In this document: positions 9,331 to 18,329 of the stretch, piece after piece
Layout of the letters: each line of letters starts with the position of its first letter
Numbering within the stretch: position 1 is the stretch's first letter
From: Nematocida parisii ERTm1
Lineage: Eukaryota > Microsporidia
Assembly: GCF_000250985.1 (NCBI RefSeq)
Contig: NW_013524649.1
Coordinates: forward strand, 452,065 to 516,064
Length of the DNA: 64,000 nt
Reading direction: 5' to 3'
Translations under genes and position numbers: made by a program
Notes under the pieces: model-generated
Database searches by the model: none
Told to the model about the DNA's origin: nothing
The model's input: only the letters and a program-made list of their open reading frames with translations

Positions 9331-10161
9331 ATGAGGGTTTGGACATTTAAAGGGGGTAAATCCGAGGTGTTCACGTGTGAGGTAGTAAGCAGGAAGTTAG
9401 TGAGGTTATCAGAAGACTTCTTCTGTGTGCTGTATAAGGAATATATTAATAATGAAAATATTAATATTGAGGGAATATTAAAATTAGTTATAAAAAATAT
9501 TAATATAAATATTATTACTATATCTGGTAATAATGAAATTTTTAGTGATGGAATATTTTACACAATAAGTAATAATAAAAGACTTATGACACAAGATGTA
9601 ATTAATATTAATAATTCATCAATGATCAAAAAGTTTTGCATTATTTATTTTTACGCTAAAAACAAAATCGAAAAAATGTGCGACGAAAACGGAAAGATAG
9701 CAGAATATATAAGACATAACATCATAAGTAATGACCCCAGCTTAACCCATGTGATAAACAGGATAAACAAGCTAGAGAGTGAGCGGGACTCATTCAAATC
9801 CTTCATACAAGCAAGTATAACAGATGTATTTAATGAAATAATCAAAGAACTGAAGGGTATGACAGATTCTGAGGTAGATAAATTATTTAACACAGAATAT
9901 AGTACACAATGTATTAATAATTATACAGATGACCCAGAATATAGTACACAATGTATTAATAATTATACAGATGAGGCAGAATATAGTACACAATGTATTA
10001 ATAATTATACAGATGACCCGGAATATACTACACAATGTATTAATAATAATGGATATTTATATTACTTATTATACACTGTACTAATAATAATAATTATAAT
10101 AATAACAGTATTTATTATACACTGTATTAATAATAATAATTATAATATAATATATAAATAA
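9331..10161 (+). CDS. C-terminally anchored protein with 14-residue tandem repeats
   Basis: The 276-aa product is not recognised. Residues 1-90 look globular and beta-rich, about 135-190 are helical or coiled-coil, and then a tandem repeat of 14 residues (EYSTQCINNYTDDP) runs for 3.6 copies. A strongly hydrophobic segment (YYLLYTVLIIIIIIITVFII) lies near the C-terminus with a short tail. The overall plan (soluble head, coiled coil, C-terminal anchor) recalls SNAREs, but I see no SNARE zero-layer motif. The ATG at 9331 is preceded by AAAATTTTTT. Codons are extremely AT-rich, and the repeat shares strings with nearby intergenic DNA. Confidence 0.6.
   Translation: MRVWTFKGGKSEVFTCEVVSRKLVRLSEDFFCVLYKEYINNENINIEGILKLVIKNININIITISGNNEIFSDGIFYTISNNKRLMTQDVININNSSMIKKFCIIYFYAKNKIEKMCDENGKIAEYIRHNIISNDPSLTHVINRINKLESERDSFKSFIQASITDVFNEIIKELKGMTDSEVDKLFNTEYSTQCINNYTDDPEYSTQCINNYTDEAEYSTQCINNYTDDPEYTTQCINNNGYLYYLLYTVLIIIIIIITVFIIHCINNNNYNIIYK
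9895..10047 (+). repeat. 42-bp coding tandem repeat, 3.6 copies
   Basis: Units start at 9895, 9937, 9979 and 10021 (the last is partial). Each encodes EYSTQCINNYTD plus two variable residues. The copies are nearly identical, so the array is young and probably varies in copy number. Confidence 0.9.
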
Positions 10162-10274
10162 TATTACTTTTTATTTTATATTTCCATATATAGACATATT
10201 GTTTAATTAATTAAGTATTTCCTTATATGACAATATTTTAATTATAAATATTTTAAACCTAATAATTTTTTATT

Positions 10275-11363
10275 ATGGATAGGTTAGTCTACAGAGTAAA
10301 CAATGACAGTGTTAAGTCCCTGTGTGATAATGTATTTGACTCACTGACTGATTTGTCTTGCAGTGATTTAAGTAATCCTGTTATAATATTGGGCCTGTTA
10401 AAGAAAATAGACTTTTATATATTGGAGCCAGCAAATTATATATTAAAATATACAAAAGGTCACCCATCACAAAACGAAATAACTTTAGTAGAGAATACAA
10501 CAGACGATGAGCTTAACATTAAAAATTATAAATCACTTTATTTATTTATACTATTAAATGCAGTAAGGAAGAAATTAACAGAGACAATAATTAATACACA
10601 TAGTGTAATAAATAAGGAACTGCATGAATATTTTATAATAAAAAATAAAATAAAACACAGTACAGAATATAATACACATAGTGTAATAAGTACTGAACTA
10701 AACTTAAAAAAAGAAAATATTTTAAAGATAATTAAAGAAGAATTATTAAGTGCACTAAATATAAGCTACAATGACCACAAAGTAAAATCAACCGGCAATG
10801 AAAATATAATTATTACTAGCACAGAAGATAATACACATAGTGTAATAAGTGATAGTAATATAGAACATAATACACATAGTGTAATAAATAATCAAGATAT
10901 ACTTACTACAGAAGATAATACACATAGTGTAACAAGTGATAGCAATATAGAACATAATACAAATAGTGTAATAAGTGATAGTACTATGCCTAGTGCATTA
11001 CTTAATATGCATAGTACAGAAGGTGATAGTACTGCATCTTGTACAGAATATATTACGCATAGTCCAATAACTAGTGGTACTAATACAGAAAGTGAGTATA
11101 TAATGCCAATAGAAGTAGATGACAGCTACTTTGAAGAAAAAAAACAAAAAACAACAAAAAATGAAGAATTACTTAAAAAGGAAAATATTAATTTAATAAT
11201 ACATAAAAATAACGGCAAAACCAAAAATACCATAAAAAACACAGACAATGAAATAATTATATTCTTATTATTAGTTATTATGTTTATATTAATAAGTTCT
11301 GCATATATTTGTAGAGAGACATTATTTGGTTATATAAGACCAACTTATTATATATTTGAATAA
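10275..11363 (+). CDS. C-terminally anchored protein with NTHSVIS repeats
   Basis: A 362-aa protein of unknown function. The first 110 residues look globular and helical; the middle (about 108-260) contains at least six scattered copies of NTHSVI(S/N) or close variants in S/T/N-rich sequence. A basic stretch and one membrane segment (IIIFLLLVIMFILISSAYI) sit near the C-terminus. The plan matches the gene just upstream (head, repeats, anchor), suggesting related roles or a distant common origin, though I see no clear sequence identity between the heads. The repeat codons read AATACACATAGTGTAATA, and the same ACACATAGT strings fill the intergenic region downstream. Confidence 0.6.
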   Translation: MDRLVYRVNNDSVKSLCDNVFDSLTDLSCSDLSNPVIILGLLKKIDFYILEPANYILKYTKGHPSQNEITLVENTTDDELNIKNYKSLYLFILLNAVRKKLTETIINTHSVINKELHEYFIIKNKIKHSTEYNTHSVISTELNLKKENILKIIKEELLSALNISYNDHKVKSTGNENIIITSTEDNTHSVISDSNIEHNTHSVINNQDILTTEDNTHSVTSDSNIEHNTNSVISDSTMPSALLNMHSTEGDSTASCTEYITHSPITSGTNTESEYIMPIEVDDSYFEEKKQKTTKNEELLKKENINLIIHKNNGKTKNTIKNTDNEIIIFLLLVIMFILISSAYICRETLFGYIRPTYYIFE

Positions 11364-11793
11364 ATTATTACACATAGTACAATAAATAATACTTACTATT
11401 AATACTTATTACACATAGTATACTTATTACCACTTATTACACATAGTATACTTATTATTATACACTTAACATTATACCACTTATTACATAATATACATTT
11501 AATTTTATTATTTATGACACATAGTACACATATTAATACTTATTACACATAATACATTACTTATGACACATAGTGCATTTATTATTACTTATCACACAAT
11601 ATACATTATTTATTACACATAATGCATTATTTATTACACTTATTAATACTTATTACACATAGTATACTTATTATTACACATAATGCATTATTTATTGCAC
11701 ATTAATAAATGCACCAATTATCATGACTTTTGATACAATAACCAATAAATATTAATACTCTAAGTATATAAATAAAAAATAAATAAAAATTTT
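11364..11793. repeat. Intergenic TTATTACACATAGTA repeats
   Basis: A 430-bp stretch with many irregular copies of TTATTACACATAGTA or TTATTACACATAATGCATTA in one orientation, spaced about 20-40 bp. It directly follows the gene with NTHSVIS coding repeats, whose codons contain the same ACACATAGT core. No open frame of note. Confidence 0.8.
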
Positions 11794-12408
11794 ATGCAGA
11801 ATATAGTGCACGGATACAATTCCAAAATTAAAACCAGTAATAGATTCACAGATATACCAATGGCATTCATAGCCATATGTAACTTACTAATATTTATGAC
11901 TATAACCATACTAATTAGTAAACCAAATTATAACCAAAACATAAGCATAAATGTGTATAAAGTAATAGACACAATAACACCACGAATACTCCTATTATTC
12001 ATTAGTATAATAAGTATATTATATATAATACCATTAGTAGTAATATTATTATATAAATATTTCACTAAACTTATGATATACATAAATTATTTACTATTAA
12101 TTAGTACGTCCATATACGGAATATACGTATCATTACAAAATCAAAATGTTATACTGGCATTTATACTGGTTATACCATTAGTGTTAACGATATTTATGTT
12201 ATACAGGACAATCAAGCATATTAATTATATACAGAATATGCTAAAATTAGGTACAACAATTATACTAAAGAATATATCACCATATACAGCCACATGTACA
12301 CTATCAATATGTACAGGGTTATTCATAGCAGTATCAGTTATTAGTACATTAAACATATACGATGTACACACATTTAAGACAGTAAACTTATCAGATAACC
12401 TACATTAG
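11794..12408 (+). CDS. Choline-transporter-like (CTL/SLC44, Pns1) protein, N-terminal half, frameshifted
   Basis: A 204-aa, highly hydrophobic frame with about six membrane segments. It opens with RFTDIPMAFIAICNLLIF, like the F.D.PFA.IF segment that starts the membrane domain of Pns1/CTL proteins. The frame stops at 12406-12408, while the following frame, open from 12399, continues with the C-terminal CTL signature. Together they give about 445 aa with the expected 10 or so membrane segments, the size of a fungal Pns1. The sequence is one base short of a continuous frame within about 12396-12408, and no homopolymer is there. Either the assembly has an indel or the gene is decaying. The start ATG at 11794 follows AAAAATTTT. 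Confidence 0.6.
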   Translation: MQNIVHGYNSKIKTSNRFTDIPMAFIAICNLLIFMTITILISKPNYNQNISINVYKVIDTITPRILLLFISIISILYIIPLVVILLYKYFTKLMIYINYLLLISTSIYGIYVSLQNQNVILAFILVIPLVLTIFMLYRTIKHINYIQNMLKLGTTIILKNISPYTATCTLSICTGLFIAVSVISTLNIYDVHTFKTVNLSDNLH

Positions 12409-13133
12409 TGCGAGTGACGTATATTGTATTCAATGTAGCACTAATAGTATTTTACTTAAGGAACAGTATACACGTACTATACTCAAAATTAGTACACCAG
12501 CACTTACTTAATAAAGTAAACCCGAAAAGTCTCCATAAGAATGTACTTATAGTAAGTATAAGTAGAGTAATATTATCAACGGGTACTATATTTATAGCAT
12601 CATTATTAGGGGCAGTAGTATACATAATACAAGAAATCAGTGAGAATTTCATAGAGTCAAGGAGTGATAGTAATAGGAACAATAGTGCACTTAGACTCCT
12701 TATACTGATTGTTGGGTTTATAGTGTTAATTATACTGGAATTATTATCACTAACAATAGACCAATTAAATGGATATGCATTAGTGTATAATGCATTATAC
12801 GGTACAAAGTATAGTACATCCATGAAATTAGCAGTAGACCAATTAAGTGCATACAAGAGTAGTAATTATTATAACAGATTAATATCAGTGGGAGTATTCC
12901 CTTTATTATTCAGTATTATATATACTACATTATCATGTATACTATACTATGGATTTATAAATATGAATAGTACTAAATATAGTGACTACACTACAGCTAT
13001 ATTAGTATTCGGTATGGGAGTATTATTAAGTATAATACCTATAATAAGGGGTACACTAACCACTGTCACATGCATAGAGTACTTAGATGGGGATTTATTA
13101 AATACCGCATACCCTAAATATAAAATCAATTAA
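12399..13133 (+). CDS. Choline-transporter-like (CTL/SLC44, Pns1) protein, C-terminal half
   Basis: This frame has no early ATG (GTG at 12408 is the first plausible alternative), which argues that it is the continuation of the upstream frame. The conserved C-terminal Pns1/CTL region is recognisable: RNSIHVLYSKLV (compare N..HV), STGTIFIASLLGAVVYIIQE (compare the FGS..FGSL...I.Q helix), LNGYALVYNALYGTKYSTS (compare N.YA....ALYG....SA), and a final glycine-rich pair of helices. CTL family members move choline or related solutes or shape membranes; substrate here is unknown. It overlaps the convergent PPxY gene by 8 bp at the 3' end. Confidence 0.6.
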   Translation, partial: PTLVRVTYIVFNVALIVFYLRNSIHVLYSKLVHQHLLNKVNPKSLHKNVLIVSISRVILSTGTIFIASLLGAVVYIIQEISENFIESRSDSNRNNSALRLLILIVGFIVLIILELLSLTIDQLNGYALVYNALYGTKYSTSMKLAVDQLSAYKSSNYYNRLISVGVFPLLFSIIYTTLSCILYYGFINMNSTKYSDYTTAILVFGMGVLLSIIPIIRGTLTTVTCIEYLDGDLLNTAYPKYKIN

Positions 13134-14157
13134 GTATATATATACTGTATATACAGTATACTATATCATATATAAGAGTAGTACACCCAATTATACCTAG
13201 TATATTAATCAGTATACGTATTATACTAATAATACCATTAATAATATAAGTAGATGTATCAGATGTATCAGATGTATCAGTGGTATATACAGTACCACTA
13301 GTATACCTATCAGTATCAGTATTACCTGTACTTGTATCATATACAGTACTACCCATCGTATTACTACTATCTATATTACTACTAGTATACACACTCATAT
13401 CATTACTTAGTCCTCTATTATTTAGTCTCCTATTACATATGCTGTATTTGGCTATATTCTTGTATATATTATATATGTAATACTTTAATATTATACTGTA
13501 TACTATTAATAGTATAATATACTGTATATACATATTATATGATATATCACATATACTGTATATCATATATATAATACGTATTATGAATATATTCATTATG
13601 ATTATAATCATATTAGTAATAAATGATAAATTAGCAGATATATTTATGTTAAATATAGATAAATAACTGAAATATCCTAATATAAACATAATAACCGACC
13701 GTATAATTAAGTAGAATATAAGTAATACACCGTATGATAGTATAATATAAGTATCATTATAATCTAATCCTAATGGGAATGTTTTAGTGCCTGTATTAAG
13801 TATAGCTGATATATGATTAAATAGTACTGTATATATATACGGTCCTATTATATACAGTGGTATATTATATATTAGTAACATGGTCATACCGGATATATCA
13901 TAATACACATGGTTATTTACTGTTACAGTGGTACACTCAGGGTCATTAATGTGACTGAACTCGTCTTGAATATTTGGCAGTATATTATTAAGGTTAATGG
14001 ATGGGCGTGGATCGATATAACCACTGACTATATCATGATAATTAGGTGGTGGAGTGTACGTGTACGATATATTTGTTAGTGTAACGGCTATTTCATACGG
14101 TGGTGGAGGTATTCCATAGAGGTTTTCTTGGTTTTGGATTATTTCTGGGGTATTCAT
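13126..14157 (-). CDS. Multi-pass membrane protein with N-terminal PPxY motif
   Basis: A 343-aa protein. Its N-terminal cytoplasmic part is proline-rich with GIPPPPYEIA (a PPxY motif) and TPPPNYHDIV (a second, PPxY-like). Four to five hydrophobic segments follow, then a polar S/T/D-rich loop with an SDTSDTSDTS run, and a last membrane segment at the C-terminus. PPxY motifs bind WW domains, notably of Nedd4/Rsp5 ubiquitin ligases. Ndfip/Bsd2 adaptors combine PPxY motifs with three membrane helices, so an adaptor role is a reasonable guess, not a family assignment. The ATG at 14157 is the first; an in-frame TTG lies upstream at 14172. Codons are very AT-rich. Confidence 0.6.
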   Translation of the reverse strand: MNTPEIIQNQENLYGIPPPPYEIAVTLTNISYTYTPPPNYHDIVSGYIDPRPSINLNNILPNIQDEFSHINDPECTTVTVNNHVYYDISGMTMLLIYNIPLYIIGPYIYTVLFNHISAILNTGTKTFPLGLDYNDTYIILSYGVLLIFYLIIRSVIMFILGYFSYLSIFNINISANLSFITNMIIIIMNIFIIRIIYMIYSICDISYNMYIQYIILLIVYSIILKYYIYNIYKNIAKYSICNRRLNNRGLSNDMSVYTSSNIDSSNTMGSTVYDTSTGNTDTDRYTSGTVYTTDTSDTSDTSTYIINGIISIIRILINILGIIGCTTLIYDIVYCIYSIYILN

Positions 14158-14460
14158 GGGTTGAAATTTCAATTATTTAGTTATACATGATATAATTATA
14201 ATTGGAATATTCTAAATTAAGTAAATTTACATAACCCGATATAACCCGAATAAATAAATGAATATTACTTATGATACATTGTGTAAATAATTCTTAATGT
14301 TAAATTAATACCCTACCACAGAAGTAATAAATACTAATTTCATATTAAATAAAAAATACTTCATATTTATAGTTTTAGTGGAAGCTTATTTTATTAAATA
14401 GGAAATTAGTATTACCTAATATGGAAATAGTTTAAATTTATAAATCTATAAATAGATAAT
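14158..14460. other. Intergenic region with AACCCG dyad
   Basis: About 300 AT-rich bases between two minus-strand genes. It contains one copy of AACCCGATATAACCCGAA at 14233-14250, about 75 bp upstream of the PPxY gene. Nothing else was recognised. Confidence 0.6.
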
Positions 14461-17400
14461 TTATTTTTTTGTATTGCAGTCAAATAGAATTTTGAATGAG
14501 CCCGTGCCAATCGGAATTCTTTGCCCACTGATTATGCACTCACTTACACCGTTAATTTGGTCCTCGTACCCGGAATAACTCGCTGTGAATAAATGCTCAC
14601 CCGTCTGCTCAAAACTGGCCAGTGTAAGTACACTTGATCCGCCCATCTTCTGTAGGCCGAACCTGGTCATCCCGCATATCTCGCCTGTAAAGCACATTAC
14701 GTCAGCAAGGAGGCCAATGTGCCGTGTATCCACGGATATGCCGTGCTGGCCGATTGTGTACTGTATCTCCTTTACGATGGACTCTCTGGCTGCTTCTATG
14801 CCCAGGGTTTTGTACGTCTCATAAATATTATTCGTACTGGTCCGTGCTGAATTGACACCTTCTACACCGAGTATGTCAAGTAACCCTGTCCCCTCTGCGA
14901 TGATTTCAGTGTCTGTGGTGATCACTCTTGTGACTGATGAGATTCCCTTGACTTTTGTTTTTAAGAGCTTATCAACCTCTGATGGGAGGTATTTCTCTAG
15001 TGGTGCCTCCCAGTAGTAGGTGTCATCCTTCTTCACTCCACCAAGTGATTTTATTTCTTTATCTACGTTGTACTTCATGATTAAACTGCTGGATATTTTG
15101 AATACAGCTGAGGTTTTGTTAATGGAGACGGACTCTGCTAAGTCGCTTATTAATATGGGCTGGACACGGTCTGGGATGTACTTGAAATGACCATCGAGTG
15201 GAATGATTTTTATGAGGGGAGTGCTGATGGCAGTGCTTGCATTGATGATTTCCTTGAGCCTGGGTACTCCGAGTGTGATACTTGCGCCTGATGTACCTGC
15301 CAAGTGGAATGTTTTAAGTGTCATCTGTGTGCCTGGTTCACCAATACTCTGTGCAGCTAATGCACCCACGGCTGTTCCATACTCTATCTGTGACTTAAGT
15401 GCCTGGAATAGCATTTTACTGATGAATAACTGCTTGACTGGGGCGGTCATGGCGTGTGTCTTTGTGAATGTGTTCATTAACTTAATCAGATGAGTGTTAT
15501 TGTGCCTAAACAAAGTGTACCCAACTGATTTATTCACCATACTCCATAAATCATTTGTGACTATGCCTGCGTACGAGTTATAAATAGAGTTCCATATAGA
15601 TAGGACTGCATCGTATATAAGAACCACTGATGGGTGCACTCTATCAAGAGAACTCAGTCCATTTGAGTTCTTATCCTCTGATAGTTTAGTGCAGGTGCTT
15701 ATAGCCCAGGAGTGTGCTATGGGCATATCCGTGGTGAGAGTACCCTTCTGTAGAACAACTGGGTCTAGTCCATCATCTCCAAATTGCATCTGGATTATTT
15801 GCTTGCCCCTTCTTACGGTTCCATCATATGCCACATATACGCCCTCTAACACTTTCATTAGACGTCTTTGCATATACCCTGTCTCTGCGGTTTTAACGGC
15901 TGTGTCTACTAATCCTTCTCTTCCACTGACGGCATGGAAGAAGAACTCTGTTGGAAGAAGTCCAGCACAGAAAGAAGACCTGACAAATCCACGAGATGCA
16001 TTTGTGTCCCCTTGGAAGTGGGGAAGTGTTCTGTCTCCGAAATCTAAGGATATTCTCTGTCCACCAACGACTTGCTGTCCTACACACGCAACCATCTGTG
16101 ATACATTTATTAAACTGCCTTTGCTCCCACAGGCCTGCATAATAACCGGTGAATTATGTGGGGAGAGTCTTTCAATGCAGTGCTTACCCGCATCTTCTCT
16201 GGCTCTGGATAGAATGGAAATTGTACTGTCGGCTGGCTTACTGGCTGCTTCAACCTCACACGCATCGACGGCTTTTGTTATAAGCTGGTACAGGTCAGGC
16301 TCTGCAAATACATCATCTAGGCCTATACTAAACCCAGACTCACCAAGATACCTAGAACACAGCCTGGCAATAGCATCAAGGGCTTTAACAACCACCAGGG
16401 GACCGCCCTCTCTTAATTCATAATGGAAAATTGTACCTTCTTCTGCACCGACTATTCTCTTATCTGCCCTCCCAAAAAGTATCTCACCATCCCTCATCAC
16501 GAATACTCCTTCATTCTGTGCACTAGGTACAGTGCTTGGCGTATAATTACGCGTACGTATTTCTACAGAAATTGATAAGTTCAGTGCTGTGCTGAAGAGA
16601 GTCTTTCCCGTGTAGATTACAGCAGGTCTTAGAATAGTTGGCTTTGCACGGATTCTTTCTGTTGAGTTAGGCAGGGCGTACGTTATAAACTGCCCAAACT
16701 GCTTCTTAGTAAAGAATGTAGACTTCTTTGTTATAAGATAACTGCCCGTAATGAAATCCTGTGTGGCAGCAATCAGCGGCTGCCCATTGCGCGGCACAGA
16801 CAGATTGTTTTTTACTCCCATTAGCTCAAGTGCCTCTACACGTGCTTCAACTGTCTGTGGTAAGTGAATGTTCATCTCATCACCATCAAAGTCTGCATTA
16901 TATGGGGAGCACACGCACTCATTGAATCTAAGAGTACGCCCTGGGAGTACTTTTACTTTATGTGCCATTATACTAAGCCTGTGCAATGACGGCTGTCTGT
17001 TGAATAGTACAACATCTGAGTCTTGCATGTGTCTCTCCAGGATGTCTCCCTCTTCTAATACAATATTATTATCCTTCCTTAGGAATATTCTCCTGTCTTG
17101 TTTTAAAAGGTAATTTGCACCGGGGTATGTTGAGCATCCATTTTTTGACAAGGCACTCATTTTATTCTTATTCCCTTCTGTTATGGGAATGGGTACTGTG
17201 AGGGTTTTTGCCATTTCCTCAGGAATACCAACCTGCTCAACACTCAAATTTGGATCAGGGGATATGACAGTACGCCCAGAGAACTCCACTCTCTTCCCAG
17301 ACAGATTCCCTCTAAACCGGCCGTGCTTTCCCTTCAGTCTTTGTACTAAACTTCTTATTTTAGCAGCATCTGGCCGAGAGTCTGAGCTAATGAGCTGTGC

Positions 17401-18315
17401 ACACTGTGACTGCAATAAGTCCCAGTTCTCAGCGAGTGCGTGCAGAGAAGCACCCTTTGCAATCTCATCTCTAATCAGCTGTGACGTGTACGATATTTCA
17501 CTTAGCTTTATGGTTAGATCATCTTCATTTGATGATGAGTCTAAAGACATCACACTCGGCCGGATTGTTCCGGGTGGTACAGGTAGACAAGTAATCATTA
17601 GTGATACAACATCACACGATACTCCTAGAAGAGACTTTGCATCCTCTGTAATATTTCGGAGTACCTCCTGTACAGTGATTGGTGAGAGATATTCATCTGG
17701 GGTATTATTGATCCAATTGGTCAGTTCTGGATTGTCTTTGACCGATGCACTGTACAGGGTTCGCTCAATCTCCTTCTGTGTGTCGTGCTTTTTTAGTCTG
17801 TGCACCCTGTGAAAGAACTTAAACCCGGTCTTTCGCACTATTCCATTAATACTGTTACAGCTAAAACACTCTACTGTTTTTTTTGATTCGTCAAATACTT
17901 TTTTTATGACTCTCTGCTCTAGCGTTCTATTTCCTTTTCTGGCGCGTAGCTTAATTAGCAGTTGTGCTTGTACCTCTGCAGGCAAGAGAATTGACGAGCA
18001 CTGCTTGCACACACTCTGCAGCACTTTATGGGTGTTCTTTAACAGACCTGGGTGGTATACGGGGAGGGCCAGTTCAATGTGTCCGAAGTGCCCCACACAC
18101 TCTGCCATTTTCTCTCCACACGTACTGCACACTGCATCCTTTGTGCTGGGGCCTAGTCTTAAATCAAGTGGGCCTGTGGTGGCAGGTGCTTTGTTTTCGC
18201 TTGAGTATAAGTCACGAGAAGTAACCGACAGAACAGACATTCCACGAATCTCTTTCTCCGTTAATATTTCAAATTTTATTCTCGATATTTCTCTTGGAAT
18301 ATATTCTCTATGCAT
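14461..18315 (-). CDS. RPC160: RNA polymerase III largest subunit RPC1
   Basis: Largest catalytic subunit of Pol III, which makes tRNA, 5S and other small RNAs. The 1284-aa product has the clamp zinc site CSTCGEKMAECVGHFGH (C63, C66, C73, H76), a second CxxC pair at about 103-106, a CFSC pair near 150, RFRGNLSGKRVEFSGRTVISPDP, and the absolutely conserved NADFDGDEMNIHLP with the three Mg-binding aspartates (about 473-482). GALAAQSIGEPGTQMTLKTFHLAG (about 985-1010) is the trigger-loop and foot region. The N-terminal sequence (IKFEILTEKEIRGMS, LDLRLGPSTKDAVCSTCG) and the lack of a heptad tail identify RPC1 rather than RPB1 or RPA1. Human and yeast proteins are about 1390-1460 aa. The start at 18315 is 14 bp from the divergent Mpe1 gene. 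Confidence 0.95.
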   Translation of the reverse strand: MHREYIPREISRIKFEILTEKEIRGMSVLSVTSRDLYSSENKAPATTGPLDLRLGPSTKDAVCSTCGEKMAECVGHFGHIELALPVYHPGLLKNTHKVLQSVCKQCSSILLPAEVQAQLLIKLRARKGNRTLEQRVIKKVFDESKKTVECFSCNSINGIVRKTGFKFFHRVHRLKKHDTQKEIERTLYSASVKDNPELTNWINNTPDEYLSPITVQEVLRNITEDAKSLLGVSCDVVSLMITCLPVPPGTIRPSVMSLDSSSNEDDLTIKLSEISYTSQLIRDEIAKGASLHALAENWDLLQSQCAQLISSDSRPDAAKIRSLVQRLKGKHGRFRGNLSGKRVEFSGRTVISPDPNLSVEQVGIPEEMAKTLTVPIPITEGNKNKMSALSKNGCSTYPGANYLLKQDRRIFLRKDNNIVLEEGDILERHMQDSDVVLFNRQPSLHRLSIMAHKVKVLPGRTLRFNECVCSPYNADFDGDEMNIHLPQTVEARVEALELMGVKNNLSVPRNGQPLIAATQDFITGSYLITKKSTFFTKKQFGQFITYALPNSTERIRAKPTILRPAVIYTGKTLFSTALNLSISVEIRTRNYTPSTVPSAQNEGVFVMRDGEILFGRADKRIVGAEEGTIFHYELREGGPLVVVKALDAIARLCSRYLGESGFSIGLDDVFAEPDLYQLITKAVDACEVEAASKPADSTISILSRAREDAGKHCIERLSPHNSPVIMQACGSKGSLINVSQMVACVGQQVVGGQRISLDFGDRTLPHFQGDTNASRGFVRSSFCAGLLPTEFFFHAVSGREGLVDTAVKTAETGYMQRRLMKVLEGVYVAYDGTVRRGKQIIQMQFGDDGLDPVVLQKGTLTTDMPIAHSWAISTCTKLSEDKNSNGLSSLDRVHPSVVLIYDAVLSIWNSIYNSYAGIVTNDLWSMVNKSVGYTLFRHNNTHLIKLMNTFTKTHAMTAPVKQLFISKMLFQALKSQIEYGTAVGALAAQSIGEPGTQMTLKTFHLAGTSGASITLGVPRLKEIINASTAISTPLIKIIPLDGHFKYIPDRVQPILISDLAESVSINKTSAVFKISSSLIMKYNVDKEIKSLGGVKKDDTYYWEAPLEKYLPSEVDKLLKTKVKGISSVTRVITTDTEIIAEGTGLLDILGVEGVNSARTSTNNIYETYKTLGIEAARESIVKEIQYTIGQHGISVDTRHIGLLADVMCFTGEICGMTRFGLQKMGGSSVLTLASFEQTGEHLFTASYSGYEDQINGVSECIISGQRIPIGTGSFKILFDCNTKK

Positions 18316-18329
18316 GGTAAATAAATTTT
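18316..18329. promoter_or_regulatory. 14-bp divergent start region with AAATTTT core
   Basis: Only 14 bp (GGTAAATAAATTTT) separate the ATG codons of RPC1 (minus) and the Mpe1-like gene (plus). The AAATTTT core again touches a start codon. The two genes probably share a promoter or use elements inside each other's coding sequence. Confidence 0.5.

Noticed and set aside
9331-10161. SNARE assignment for the anchored repeat protein
   Set aside because: The head, helix and anchor order is suggestive, but no heptad register with a central Q or R layer could be identified.
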